From the NCBI RefSeq assembly GCF_947461875.1, contig NC_091488.1:6922001-6986000 (forward strand): a stretch of 64,000 nt of DNA. The letters are read 5' to 3'. Position 1 is the stretch's first letter, and every line of letters starts with the position of its first letter. The notes under the pieces were generated by a model. It saw nothing but the letters and a program-made list of their open reading frames with translations, did no database searches and was not told the DNA's origin. Origin of the DNA: Haliaeetus albicilla (lineage: Eukaryota > Chordata > Aves > Accipitriformes > Accipitridae). Position numbers and translations under genes: made by a program. Of the stretch, positions 50,301 to 62,940 are shown piece by piece.

Positions 50301-50850
50301 TGAGTCACTTATACAGGGCACATAAAATAAATCACATGCTACTGCATAAAGGCAGGAGTGTGAGTGGATATGAGAATGCAGTTATTTCAGGCTACCACCA
50401 ACCTGGATTGATTTAGAAGCAATAACTCAGAGGTTAAAAAAATAAAATACAATACAATTTATGACTAGTCCCTTAAATGAGAACAGCTAGACAAATACAC
50501 ACATACAAAGAATGAAATTTATTAAGTAGTTAAATTACATTAATTTCTATTAAGTACAGTACCTTTTTTTTTTTTAAATATACAAAGTGCTTTTGGGATT
50601 CAAGCCTCCAAAACCTTTTGCCCTTTCAGAGTCTCTGTCCAGTTCAGCAGCACAGCTGCTCAAAGTTTGCTGATTTTCCTTCTTATCAAAACAGAAAACA
50701 GAACATGATTATTTTTATTTTCTCTTTCTTCTTCCCTCCTAATCCTTCTCTTTCGCTATCTCTACTGAAAAAAAAAGAAAGAAAAAAAAAACCTGCTACT
50801 GCTTTTTACCAATATGCAAAAACGTTCTTTTTTTAAAGACTTGCAGTGTT

Positions 50851-50908
50851 AGGTTTACGGTTGGACTCTGATCTTAAAGGTCTTTTCCAACCAAAATGAT
50901 TCTATGGT
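50851..50908 (+). mobile_element. Short CR1 3'-end fragment
   Basis: The stretch 'ggttggact...gatcttaaaggtcttttccaacc...atgattctatgg' is the extreme 3' end of a CR1 LINE in sense orientation, about 60 bp long. A few bases are missing in the usual 'ggactcgatgatctt' core. No upstream CR1 sequence can be followed, so it is an extremely truncated or eroded copy of a different subfamily from the one at 18.8 kb, judged by 'ttttccaacc' versus 'cttccagccc'. Confidence 0.8.
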
Positions 50909-52555
50909 TAAGTTCTTTGAATACTTTGCTAAATCATGACCAGAGGACCCTCAAACGAGGAAACTTTGTCTCTTAAACCATGAAGCCTCTTTTTCCATGA
51001 AACAAGAATGTCAAGGTTCACTTAATGCAAATCAATACACAGATATTAGTAGTACCAATGTTTTTTCCCATAATATATTCAATTACTCTTATTACCCAAT
51101 GCATGTTTCCCTCTCCAAATGAATTTATAATTAAACTTGCTGTATCACGTCACTCCATCTGAGAACACATAACTATATTCTTAGATAACCCTTTCTGATA
51201 CCTATGGTTAGGTGGGCTGAAACCACGACACTCCATGTCTCTGGTCTTCTGTGTTTCCACCTTTCATCCCTCAGTACCATGTTATGCCAATCAGCTTTCT
51301 CCAGCCACCTCGCCGCTGGGTCTTGTCCCAGTGCTCCCTTCTCTGTGCCCTCCCCAGGGGAGTGCAGAGATGCCACCTGGCACAGCAGCAAGTACCTCTG
51401 AATCCAGGGATAGGCAGTAACTGCTGTCTGCAGGCTCCCATAGGGCAGGAAACCTCCTCAAGAAGAAGGATGGGTCTCGCAGGTAGCACACGCTTCTCTG
51501 GTGTCTCTTAGCGCACACTCTGCAACATCTAATAAAATGGCCCTGCTCCCTTTCAGTAGTTTCACCTGTTAAGGAGTGTGAAGAAATGCAATTCAAAAGC
51601 CGTTACGTGTTTTTCATGGCATCAACAGGTAATGTGGTGATGTAATGTGAACGTTGACAGAGTTATTTTCAGTATTTCTTCTGTGTTACAACTAATGAAT
51701 TGCATATTTACCTATAAAATAGGTAACACATCGTTGCCGTTACCTGGGGACTTTTTTGGTCCAATTTTATTGTACAGTTCACCAACTGAAGGATTAAAGA
51801 ATACGTTGGAGTAGAATAGCAAGTCATGAATAAAACAGGATTTTACAAGAAGTTTTTTATTGGAAGGGGTTTTTTATTTTTATTTTTTTAATCTGAAATG
51901 CTGTGAGGGGTTGTTACGAGGGCTTTCTGCAGCCTCTGGAGTTAACTCCTTTTGTTCTATATACATATACAAATCAAAAATATCTTTTCATAAAAAAAAA
52001 GTCCATATGAAAGTACTCTGGTGAATGAAATAAAGTGCTTCAGTTGAAATGCAAATTTTTTTATCTAATCACCTCCACATAACCTTATACATGTGCTGCT
52101 GTTAAAAGGAAAACCTAGCTGGAGCACTACAATTCAGCCCAGAGAAACTGTATCAGCAGAAACACAATTCTGGAGAACATAAATTTACAGCTAAAGTTAA
52201 TGACCTTCCTAGGATATATCAAGAAACCAACATAAAGAAGGCAGCAATATATTTTCTGCTATTCTTGGTAGTTTAAGTGTTTAAATCAATTCTTCACTTA
52301 TTGGTAGGTATTTCTCCTCCAAAACACTACACAAAAAGAGAAAATTAACCATATACATAAGGGTTTAACTAATTGACTTCAAAAAAAAAAGCAGTCCCTC
52401 TAGACTATCTGGCAGATAAGTGTTGAGAGAAATATATTACTTAAGACAATTAGTGAAAGGTTCAAAAGTTCATTCCTGCATGAAAACTGCATTTAGTAGC
52501 CTCCAAATCTTTTCTTTTCCATCAAAACTGGAAGGTTTCAAAATCTACCCCTTAG
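50909..52555. other. Noncoding stretch
   Basis: No gene is recognised. 51230-51500 is moderately GC-rich, with overlapping open frames on both strands and no domain signal. Confidence 0.5.
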
Positions 52556-52875
52556 TGATTTCCCGTAAAGATGCTAAGGCTGCACCTCAGCTCGGCAGAG
52601 CTGAGCATGTTCCCCCTCCACCACGTCCCTGCCTGTGTGCTGGGGGAAGGCGAAAACCCCTCGCAAACACCCCCCAGCTCCTGCTTGCAAGTCTGCCATG
52701 GCCTCTGTCCCCGTGGAGGGGACCGTGGACCTTGGGGCAACAGTGGCTGTTGACAGACCTCAGGGGTCCCAGCACCTCAAGGGTCCCCAGAGGATCGGGG
52801 TGCCCTGACCAAGAGTGGCCCCTGGTGCTCAGCTGCCCTAGAGGGAAGCCTCAGCCACCTCCTCTCTGCTGTCCA
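52556..52875. other. GC-rich block with 8-bp hairpin
   Basis: A GC-rich 320-bp block contains a perfect inverted repeat CTCAGCTC/GAGCTGAG around GGCA (52586-52605). A 156-codon plus frame runs through it, but it is proline-rich and overlaps minus frames of about 60 codons. I read this as composition, not a gene. Origin is unknown. An eroded exon, a retroposed sequence or a local GC-rich insertion are possible. Confidence 0.4.
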
Positions 52876-54989
52876 AAACATCATAGCTAAAATGAGAAGC
52901 AATAGTATTTTAATCCTTCCTTTCCCCAGGATCCACAAAGAAATAGGTGGGAAAATAGGGTGGTAAACACAGGAAATATGGCTGAAACCATGACCTGACC
53001 ACAGTGCAGCCTGGGTGCTATTTTAGTCAATCCTTGCACACATTTCTGTGCCTGCATGAACACCCTTCCCCCAGCAATGAATTCCATCACCTACTAGTTT
53101 CAATAAAGATAGTGGAAACAGATAGCACTCTGAGCAGAAGACCGGTTACATTTACAGGTTTTCAGATAAGAATAGTCATATATACACATTTATTATTGCA
53201 TAGGGTTGCACTCAGTAGTCACATTAAAAAGTATACCAGCAAGATAAAGGGCATGATGATAATTCTTATTTTAAGAGTTCCAGAAAAACATGGGATGGAG
53301 TGCTTAAAAAGTGCTTTTGCAAATGAAGGCACGAAGACAGATTCCATAAAACACCACAAAGGCATTCAAGACACTTAATACTTCAGAGGTCTGAGCATTA
53401 GCTTCCATTTCAAAGTGAAAGTTTTGCAAGTAATCTCTTAGCAACATTTGTAAATCCCATTGGGCATCTTCCCAAATTCCTTGTAAAATTTTGAACAAGT
53501 GTGCTTATAGCCAGGAACTTTTGTTTGAGCAAAGTATTTCTGGCACCTAAAAAAGGCACTTTGCTGAGTGGAATCTACAGCAGCATCTAGAATCTACTTC
53601 TCATTGATTTCTTTAAGTGCTTAAGCATAGCTTTAAAGTTTCAGTGGTATTGTTTTCCTTTTATTGCCCATGGATGCAAAACCAGGACCTTTAAAGATGA
53701 TCCATGCAGACTATAGCAGCAGTTCTGTATTTTATTAAGTACATGAATCAAAGTACATTGAAAATATATAGATATACCTTTACGCTTCATTTCATGATGT
53801 TTTGCACTTGTTATTCAAGGAACACACAAATTACATGAGTAAAAAGATAGATAGCACAAATATCCCTGTACTAAAGCGCTTACAAACATGAATTCTCCAT
53901 GGAAATCCACATACATAAAGTTTTCAATATAAGCCAAACTTGCAGTGATGATGCTGAAAAGACAGAAAGTTACACTCAGACATGACACTTGGGGGGGGGA
54001 GTAAAAATATAATAATAAATGCCTGTATGACTTTTGGGGAGAAAAAGGAAGAAAGGAAGCATACTAAGCATTTCTCAAGACTGTTCTCAATAGCACACAA
54101 TTAAAACAAGTTGTCCCCATGGCTGCCCTTTCCATGGTTTGCTTTATGTATCACAGAGCACTCGGAGAAAGTGAACTCGAGTCAACTGGACAAAAATAGA
54201 TAGGGCATCTTCCAAGAGCATGCCAAATGCTCTCCATTTCCAATTAGGTGTGTTCAGTGCAGCCTAGAGCTATTCCAAAGGAAAGCCCCTCAACGTGTTG
54301 TCCTACAGCACAGACTTGGGGTCCTCAGCACCTGGCGTCTTGCCCTACAGATCTGCTCCTACTGGGCTGCCCTTTGTGCTAAGGTAGGCATTGCCTAACA
54401 TCACTGTCATGGCAAGGAAAGAAGGTAGTTTGCACATTTTAATGGGAAATCCATTGTTAAAATCCTCTAAACTTCATAAGCAATCTGTAACAAGCGTTTC
54501 ACGAGGAAAGGAACTGTTCTGTCCATACCTCCAAAGGAAGTTAAAATGTTGGCTTCAGCAGTCCATTAATAGAGACGATTGCAGATGTCTATCTTTCCTG
54601 CTAAAATTAAAATGCTTTATGCTTACTCCTAGTTCTATTATTTTCCATGTTAAACGTTGTCTCTCTAATCCTGAATTGTTCTATCTCTCGGTATCCTAAT
54701 AGTAGCTCACATATTCTCTGCTACACATTTTCTCCTCAAGGTCCAGGATTTTCTTATCTGGCGCTTAAAACTGTTTAACCAATTTAACTACTTTTCATAG
54801 TAGCAGCACATCAATAAACTGAAGAATATTGTTTTTCAGGTTCCTACTGAGAAGATAAAACTCAGCAGTCTCCTAATGCAGCAGAGATAAAATACGCAGT
54901 ATCATTCAGGTCAGAATGCTGCAGAGAAAAATTGTTTTTGATGCCCTTCACAAACTCCAAGAAGTTACTGCCCAAGGCCTCACACTCAC
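52876..54989. other. AT-rich noncoding stretch
   Basis: No gene is recognised. It contains a G9 run at 53991-53999. Confidence 0.55.
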
Positions 54990-55062
54990 CTGCATGGTCA
55001 CTGTTAGCAAGGGCACGGTCAGAAGACCGTCGGTCATCAGGAGGCAGCGTCTGCTAGGAAGC
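54990..55062 (-). CDS. Candidate exon with near-perfect donor, unidentified
   Basis: On the minus strand CATGCAG|GTGAGT (GT at 54989-54988) matches the U1 consensus. CCAATATTGACTGCAG supplies an acceptor (AG at 55064-55063). The 73 nt contain one base plus 24 codons. The other two frames stop inside. Four CpGs occur in a short span of AT-rich DNA. The peptide includes RRCLLMTDGLLTVPLLTVTM, which I do not recognise. It could be a hydrophobic membrane segment, and only 24 residues are visible. Its exit phase (0) fits the entry phase of 31036-31310 on the same strand. Confidence 0.25.
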
Positions 55063-56054
55063 CTGCAGTCAATATTGGAAAAGTTGAGTACTTTGGACTT
55101 TCTGCAGACTGCCTGACAGGGTATCATCGTGGTTATCCAGATTATAGGCCTACGTGACTCAGGGAAGTCACAAAGACAAGGACTCATTTTAGCCATAATG
55201 GCAAGATAGCTTAGCTCAGAATGAAGGTCTAAATATGGGGGGGGGGGGGGGGGTGGAAAAAGTCTACTTAGATACTAATTCAACCCAGGAATTCAACACA
55301 TAAAAATCACTTATGAAAAACTGTCGGGGGGGAGGGAGAAAAGTGAAAGGCCAGGAAGTTGTTGGGTGGATGATGTTTATATCCAGCTCCCCTGAGAAGC
55401 TCAGGCAATTTTAATAGCAGCCAGGCATTTCAGAAACAGCCATTTGAAAAGGAAGAAGCCTATAAACTTAGCCTGAATTTATAGCAGACTCCTGGACTAA
55501 GATGATTTCATTTAACCAAGTCTATGGAACAGCCTCTTACAGGTCTACCTTGTCAGTTATCTTAAGTTTGAAAGACAACTGTAAATATATTGCAAAGAGT
55601 AACATTGCCATAAATCCTGGCTGATATTATATATCTAGGCATCCACAACCCCAGCCTACTAGCCAAACACCATTTGTATCCTAACGTTTTTGGTATAAAG
55701 ATGTGAAAAGTATCTTTTTTTCTGCCAGAGCTTATCCATTAGGGTTTCCGTGATGTTAATTGCTGAAGCCGCCACGCTGCTCATGAAATAGAAACTGCTG
55801 TTTTCTAGAGGCTACCTCTTTCCCCAATAATGTAGAACTACTAAGAGACTGACAAAGCAAACTCCAGGGCGAGTGAAAATGAAGTGGATGGATGGGAGAC
55901 TCAGCAAGTCATCATGAAAATCTAAACTTAACAGTAGAAAAATATAATTTGAGAACTTACAGGGGTTGAAGCTTCATAAAAGGGAAGAATATAATCCTTC
56001 GATTTTTCTTTATTTAATAGAAAGCTCTCAAAATGTGGTTGGTTTGTTGTTGCA
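55063..56054. other. Noncoding stretch with poly-G
   Basis: No gene is recognised. A G17 run is listed separately. Confidence 0.55.
55237..55253 (+). repeat. G17 homopolymer
   Basis: An uninterrupted run of 17 G. G runs this long are rare in vertebrate DNA and error-prone in sequencing, so the true length is uncertain. It can form a quadruplex on the plus strand. Confidence 0.85.
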
Positions 56055-56118
56055 GTGTTGGGTTTGGTGTTTGGGGTTTTGGGTTGGTTTTTTTTTGGTT
56101 GGTTGGTTGGTTGTTTTT
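56055..56118 (+). repeat. 64-bp pure G/T tract
   Basis: Sixty-four consecutive bases contain only G and T, including GGG, GGGG and GGG runs and a (TTGG)4 array near 56097-56113. It has complete strand asymmetry and quadruplex potential on the plus strand. Confidence 0.85.
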
Positions 56119-58850
56119 AAACTCCAATTTACTACCTTTCAGTTGTTATTCCCATAAGATTGAGACCTTAAGAAATCAATATGCTTTACCTAATGGATCA
56201 GAAGGAATGAAGGCATTCTAGTCAAACAGAAACACAATTAAATAAAATAAAGCATGCATAATTAATAATAAATTTGTTTCAGGGTTTTATAATCATTTTT
56301 TATGTGGAAATAAAAGCTGTATAACAGGAATAATTTTCAGACATGCAAAATAATGAAAACAGCAAGGAGGAAAAATGAGAAATAATTTACTTAATATTAT
56401 TGTTTATCAAGCTAATAACACTTATCTCTCTGGGGCACAATGAAGATGACTTAATGTTTATATAACTCACAGAAGCTGAAAGGTGCTATTTAAAGTAGCA
56501 GGTATTAAAATATATGTGTAGCTAATTCTTATTTTAATTTTCCATTTGCATGGTAATTTTTTTTACCACTCTTGTATTCAAAAATCATCACAAAAATTTT
56601 GAATTTGAATTAAAGGAAAATCATTTTGTTCGAAAGATGACTGCTGGCTATGCTCAGTTTGAATTGCCATACAGCTAAACTGACCTATTCCACAAAAAGA
56701 TGCCGAATAAGAAGCTAAGACATTTCTTTCTTGCTTGCTTACATAGACTACAGCCATGCCGTACAGGTGTTCACTACTTCATTCTGCTTCCAGGTTTTGG
56801 GTTTTCGTTTTTTCTTTTATATATACATAAACTCCTGTGGAAGGGGTTGTGCCCTGAGGCGCTAAGAGAACTGCCTGGTAGCATAACCAAAATAATCTGT
56901 AACAGACTTTGGGGAACTATTTTGGAGGCGGTAGGAGGAAAGCCAGCAGTTCCAGCTGCATGGACTATTCGCCCCAGAAAGCACACGCTCTGTCCATCTT
57001 CCAATCCTTAGCACCAGGGAAGCCTGCAGAAGTCCTTGCCTTGCAAAACTGCATTTATGTAATCTCACACTGACACTCTTCTAACTGTCAGTACATCAGA
57101 TAAGCAGATATATTTGGACAATGAACGAGCTGACAATATTTAATACGTTTGCATCTTATTCGTCATTTTCCAGACTATGCTGGTCTATACTGATACACAC
57201 TCCTCCAGTGCCGGTGTCATCCTGGTTCAACTGCCCAGGTCCTCCAGGTAACCCAGTTCTTCATGAATGATCATGCAATTCTTCTTCCCACCAACAGTGC
57301 CTCCCTAGCTTTACACACCAGCAAACTGTGGTAGAGTTTACCTCCTAAGAAAAGTTTCTAAAACAAAAATATAACAAACAAATAAAAACCAGAAACAGCC
57401 CCTCACAGCTTCTCTCTGCTCTCACAGGTTCCCATCACACACAGCACAACGTGCTGGAAATCCTCAGCTCAAGACATCGCACTAGTTTTGGTATGAGCTG
57501 CCTTTGGAAAACTTCTTTTGCACATTGATTCACTCTCTGTTTATCTCCTTACCTTTAATTTCTCTATCAGCATTTATTTCACAGCTTTGTTTCATGATGC
57601 TGTTTTGATGAGAGCAAAAGGTCTGCAGAAGGTTGTATCACTTTCCAGCTTTCCATCCCTCCTTTAAGCAAGGAAACTACATCCGCTACTTCTGGGTCCT
57701 ATTTCCAGTGTTAGGTTACCTCTGGTTCTGCCATGCAAAATTGCTCTCACATCAGTGCAGCACACATCAAGAGAGTAAAACTCGGGAAGGGTTATCTGCC
57801 ACTGATGGGTACCACCGCACCTCTCCCCGGGCTGCAACAGACTGCAGAGGCTCTCTGCTCAGTCCTGTAAGCTTTGACTCTTGCAGCAACCACATTGCTA
57901 AGGAGATAGCCTAAAAACATAGCCTGCCCTTTCTTGACTTCTATTGGCATGACAATAACAAACATGTAAGACTACTGAATCGAATGGGCAGACTCTGTGA
58001 GTTATGTTGCAGGTCTGAGTCACCATCACACAACTGCATCGTCCACGATAAGCCAGATAAAGATACTCAGAATCAAGTAATGATTTGCATTATTCACCGA
58101 AACCAAATAAAATCAGAACTGCCATAGAATGAGATAACTTTTAGTTTTAGGACACCATTGTAAATCGCAAAAGGAAGATCTCACTTTAGACAACGAGTAT
58201 TTCTAAATTTCCTGGCTCACAAAGTCTTTTCTATGCCAGTCAACTGTGGACTAAGAGAAGAGGGTACCTGACTCATTTATCTTTATTTCTATAAACATAA
58301 AGTTCTAATTTTTTGAAAGATCTAAGAGTTAGCCAGACAGTGAGGTATATATTTCATTATTAAAACTGATTTGCCTCACATTACCCATGAGAGCTAAGGG
58401 GAATTTAAGCTCCTACCTTGCAAAATAAAGCATCCCCATCACAGAAGTTGCTTTTCTTTTATTTACAACAGTGAAGTATTAAGGCTTGCAAAAAGAACTC
58501 TGCCCATTTTACTTTTCATCACAGTTTACAAAATTAAATCACATTTTACAGTCTGGACACAGCAGTCCAGGACTGGGAAAAGGCAGGATATTAAATCTGC
58601 CAGGTCAGCCCAGGACTAATGGTAGTTCAGTAGGTCCATTCAGAAAACAGGGGATTGGAAATACGTATCACCAAAGGAGAAATCCTGAGGAAGCAGAAGT
58701 CAAGATACTCCCATGGTGCTAGTTTGGGAATATGTGTATAAGTACAGGAAAAAATTGTCTACAAACCAGCTAAACATTTTTTTCCTTTCCTAGTGAATCA
58801 ATTGACATAAACACAGAATTTCTGACCTGAAAGACAATCAAAAGTGGATT

Positions 58851-58868
58851 AAAAAAAAAAAAAAAAAA
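58851..58868 (+). repeat. A18 homopolymer
   Basis: An uninterrupted A18 run with no recognisable retroposon body before it. Confidence 0.9.
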
Positions 58869-61101
58869 GGCTTTTCCTTCTATGCAAACTAACATCTCCA
58901 GACACAGGCTGAGTAATCAGCAATGCACATGGATGCCTAACAATGGCAGATAGGACTTTTATTCTTTTTCTTCCCAGCACAAGTTAGTCTAGTTAGCTTT
59001 CTGCAGAGAATAAGCCTGCAGAAATCACAACAGTCTAAGAGAACTCTTGGGGGTCAAACAGACAATGTTTGCATTAGAAGCAAAATAACTCAAAGTACAA
59101 TCAAAATTACAAAGAAAGCTGCAGAAAGTACAAATATGTCCTGCAGTTTAAAAATGCCTTTTAACAGAGAATCAAAATGGATAAAAGAGAGGATGTGTTA
59201 TTCTCTCTTCTGTCTCTTTGAGAATATAATAAAAAAAGTCAAGTACAAAAAACCCATTGGGAAACTCTGCACATTCAAAATTATTCTACTTCAAGTCACA
59301 ATGTGTACTACAGAGGTGCTTAGCTTGATAAAGGTGAAATCTTGTCTCTAAAACTCTGCATGTTCTTCAGACCCAATCTTATTTTAAAGTAATAGACTGA
59401 AACTTAATCTCTGGATTCAGTCATGTAGAAAATAAGTTTGGACTACTAAAATTAGCAGCAAGTCTTCCCAGAGCTTAATGTTTTAAAGTATTTTAACAAA
59501 AGTTTTTCATATTGCATTTCAATGGAGTGAGAGCTCAATATTGTCCAATGTTGTTTTCTAATAAAAACCTGAAAGTCCATTCTTATCCATAAAAGAGTAA
59601 GTAAAAGGTCCACATGTTTTAATGCATTGTCCTAGACAACAGAAAGAATAATATGTAGCTTTTCCTTTCCTTTAGCCATAATACAACGAATGATATGAGT
59701 GAATTACTGTCGCTGAATGGGACACCAGAAAAAGCAAATAATATTACCTAATAATCATGTTTTTTCCTTCTCCCAAAAGAAATAAAAATAATTAAAAAAA
59801 AAAAATCAGTGCTTGTACCTCAGTTTTTTTCTGAGGAAAGTTGTTCTTCCCAGCTGCTTATAAAGGAGTTATGAGATCAGCCTAAAGATAATATAAAGCA
59901 ACAATGTAAATTAAATATTCAAAGCATAACAATTGAGCTTAAAAACTTATCACTCATCCTTGCATTAAGAAAAATAAGTGAAAAATCAGATGGCAATTTA
60001 GTCCTTCTCCAGAAGGACACTATTTGTCAAGCTTGAAAAAGCTAATGAACATTTCCTCTCTAAAATATAATCTTTTTACATGTCTGTGTATTTAAAAAAG
60101 GAAAGTAGAATTTATAGAATGAAGGTATTATCAGCACCAAAACAAAGGAAATACTGGAAATCTGGAAGGCATTTTTTGGGTGAACTTCCAGAGGGGCCTG
60201 TGCAGGAGCAGAAGTACCCCTCTGACTGTGCCTAACCTTGCATGGGGGCCTGAGCAGAGCTCACTTCCAGCCATACAGCTCCTCCTTGAGCGTTGTTTTA
60301 TGAAGCAGATGGAAGGCTGAAGCCTAATGAAACACAAACACATTGCCCAGCACCTATGTGAACAAACCTTGCAATCAGATTTCCAAAAGCCACGGGAAAT
60401 TGAGTCTAAGTAAAAATTCCAGGACTAAATCAATTATTTTTAAAACAATACTGCCTCTTTGGAGAAGACCAGAACACAGTTTTATGTCAAAGAATGAAAC
60501 AAATCAAGTCATTCAGCATAAACCACTGACCAGGAGAAAAACAATTATTTATGCTCTATTATATACTACGTGGTAAATCTTTTGCATTATTTATACTACC
60601 TGCATTCATTATACCAGGAATTGCTTGCAATCTTCAATATCACCGAAAGGTGGCATTTGTAATATCAGAGAGTAGCACAATTTCATCATAAGCTTTGAGT
60701 AATCAAAAGCTTCTTACACAGATTTATTTTAATTAATTTTTACTGCTTGTGTACTGAAACTGACCTGGCCAAGTTGTCTAACCACACACAGCAGGTGACA
60801 GATAAACGGACACAGACCATAACCGTACATCCTTAGGGAGCCTCAAAGACAAAAGAGTATATGAATCAAATACAGAAAAGGAAATACACAAAATAATAAT
60901 ACTAGATTAAGAAAAAGGTCATAAAACTACCAGGCAGGCAATAAGTAGCTAGGAATAGTAACCAATAACTGGTTCAATATATGAAAAAACAGTTTAAGAA
61001 AGAAAAATAAGTCGCATAGTAATTTCACTTTGCAATTTCAGAAAGGCTATCTTTTTTAGTCCCGCACTACATTCGAATACATCATTTCCTTAAAGACTAA
61101 T

Positions 61102-61121
61102 TAAATAAATAAATAAATAAA
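61102..61121 (+). repeat. (TAAA)n microsatellite
   Basis: A short uninterrupted TAAA array of about five units. Confidence 0.85.
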
Positions 61122-61198
61122 ACAACCCTAACTGAAAGGTATAGAATATGATTTTAAAAGCACTTCCACCATTTTTTTCCTCTGGTAAAGGAATACAA

Positions 61199-61218
61199 TT
61201 TTTTTTTTTTTTTTTTTT
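61199..61218 (+). repeat. T20 homopolymer
   Basis: An uninterrupted T20 run. It could be a minus-strand poly-A tail, but no element body is recognisable. Confidence 0.9.
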
Positions 61219-62940
61219 GAGCTCAGGCTAACGGAGTATAGTAAACAAAGGTAACAATATCTATAAGCCTAATTTAATTCCCCATTAAATTTTTATTGTG
61301 GTTTTGTTTATTACACAATTTTATGTCACTGCAAGCAAGACCTGCTGTGAATGAGTGGAAGAGAAAAAAAAAAATAGAGAAGAAAACAGTTCCAGGACTT
61401 AATGTACACAGAATCCTGCGAACACGCTACCTTTTACACCAACACCCTCCAGAAAGAAGTAACTCAGTGCTATCTCTGCGATACAGGAAGCAAGCACACA
61501 TGTTCAGTGACTTCCCCAAAGGGACACAATAAGGCAGGGAAAGACCAAACTCGAAACCACTGTAATCTGTTTCCCAGCATTATACACAGGCCTGGAGATT
61601 ACAGCACCTCTCTGCTGCATTTTCCTCTCAATCTCATTAGAAATTCTGTATATAATTTTCCCTACTCCATCTGCATATAATTTTTGAAAATTATACTACG
61701 AAGATTGAAGCTAATTATTGTCCTTCAGAATTACAGAACCTCATTGATTTCAGTAGCTGTGGGTGTCCAGAAACTTCAAATTTGTTCATCTATGGCTAGT
61801 TTTAAAAAAGTAGGAAAAATAAAACTGGTTATAGCTGTTCAGTAGACCAAGCTCATCAAAGAAGCAATTTAATTCCAGTTCAGGTGAGAGCAACACAAAT
61901 GTTATATTCTTCACTTCACTGGGAGAGCTGAGGAACAGCAGAGGAACAATTCCTTTGGCCAGTGGGCTTCACGAGCAAAGATGATGCGTTTCTGGTCAGC
62001 TATTGTTTGTATTCAAATAACTTTGATTTCTAGATTATTTTGGAATCAGTACCACTAAAATATACTGTGGCAATGGTAGAGCACACAACTAGAAGAAGGA
62101 ACAAGCCTAGGGGAGACCCACCCGGTGTTGATTCACATCTTTACAGCTGGAAGGTGTTCATGACCATCCCAGAGAAGCAACCTTTTAGAAATTCCATTTA
62201 AAGAAATATCTAGAACCAGCAACATGAAATCTTTCATTATGCTGCTTCCACAAACTCTTTACATGTTTTGAGCAACAACTGTAAAGACAAAGAAACAGTG
62301 GTCACGATATTTGTAATACACTTTGCATGTCTGTTTTATCTAAACAAGGCATCAAAACATCTGTTAGAGACAACTGCTTTCAAGAAATACCTACTATAGT
62401 ATAGCATACAACAGATTTTGAGGTTTGACTTGTGTATATTCCACCAAAATCAAAATTATTTCCAACTGCTGTGCTGGTGGCTTGCTAGGTCCATCAGGTG
62501 AGACTTGAAATTTCACAATCAGCATTTAAACTAAGCAATCGCTGCATGTTTTGATAAAAGGTATGTAATTCTCATTCAACACAGGACATTATGAATAGCA
62601 CAACACAGAGTTTTCTAGCATGGAATTAAGGCAGTGAGAAGCTGGGCTTTTTTTCTTATATCAAAAAAAGAGCTACAGAATATAATAACCCATTAAATGA
62701 AAAATAGCGCATGGCAGAAAACAACTGATCTGTAAATTTCTCAAAATACCACAGCCAGAACTCAAGGAATATAACCCAGGAGGAAAAACTTATAAATCTT
62801 TGTCCAAAGGCAAGCAAAATTCACGTTTTTCTTCATTAGTAACCACATCTCAGTTATTTTTACTTCCAAAGACTACAGCACATTGAGCTACACTTCTAAT
62901 GTTATAATTTGTAAATAAGAGGGAGCAGCACTGAACGGTA

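Larger units (their letters stand above)
56119..62940. other. AT-rich noncoding stretch
   Basis: Over nearly 7 kb I recognise no gene or transposon. A minus-strand donor TTAAAG|GTAAGG (near 57553) has no supported exon. Simple repeats are listed separately. Confidence 0.55.

Noticed and set aside
52420..52890. 156-codon plus-strand open frame, the longest in the window
   Set aside because: It spans an AT-to-GC transition, is proline-rich, and overlaps open frames on the other strand. Low stop density in GC-rich DNA explains it.
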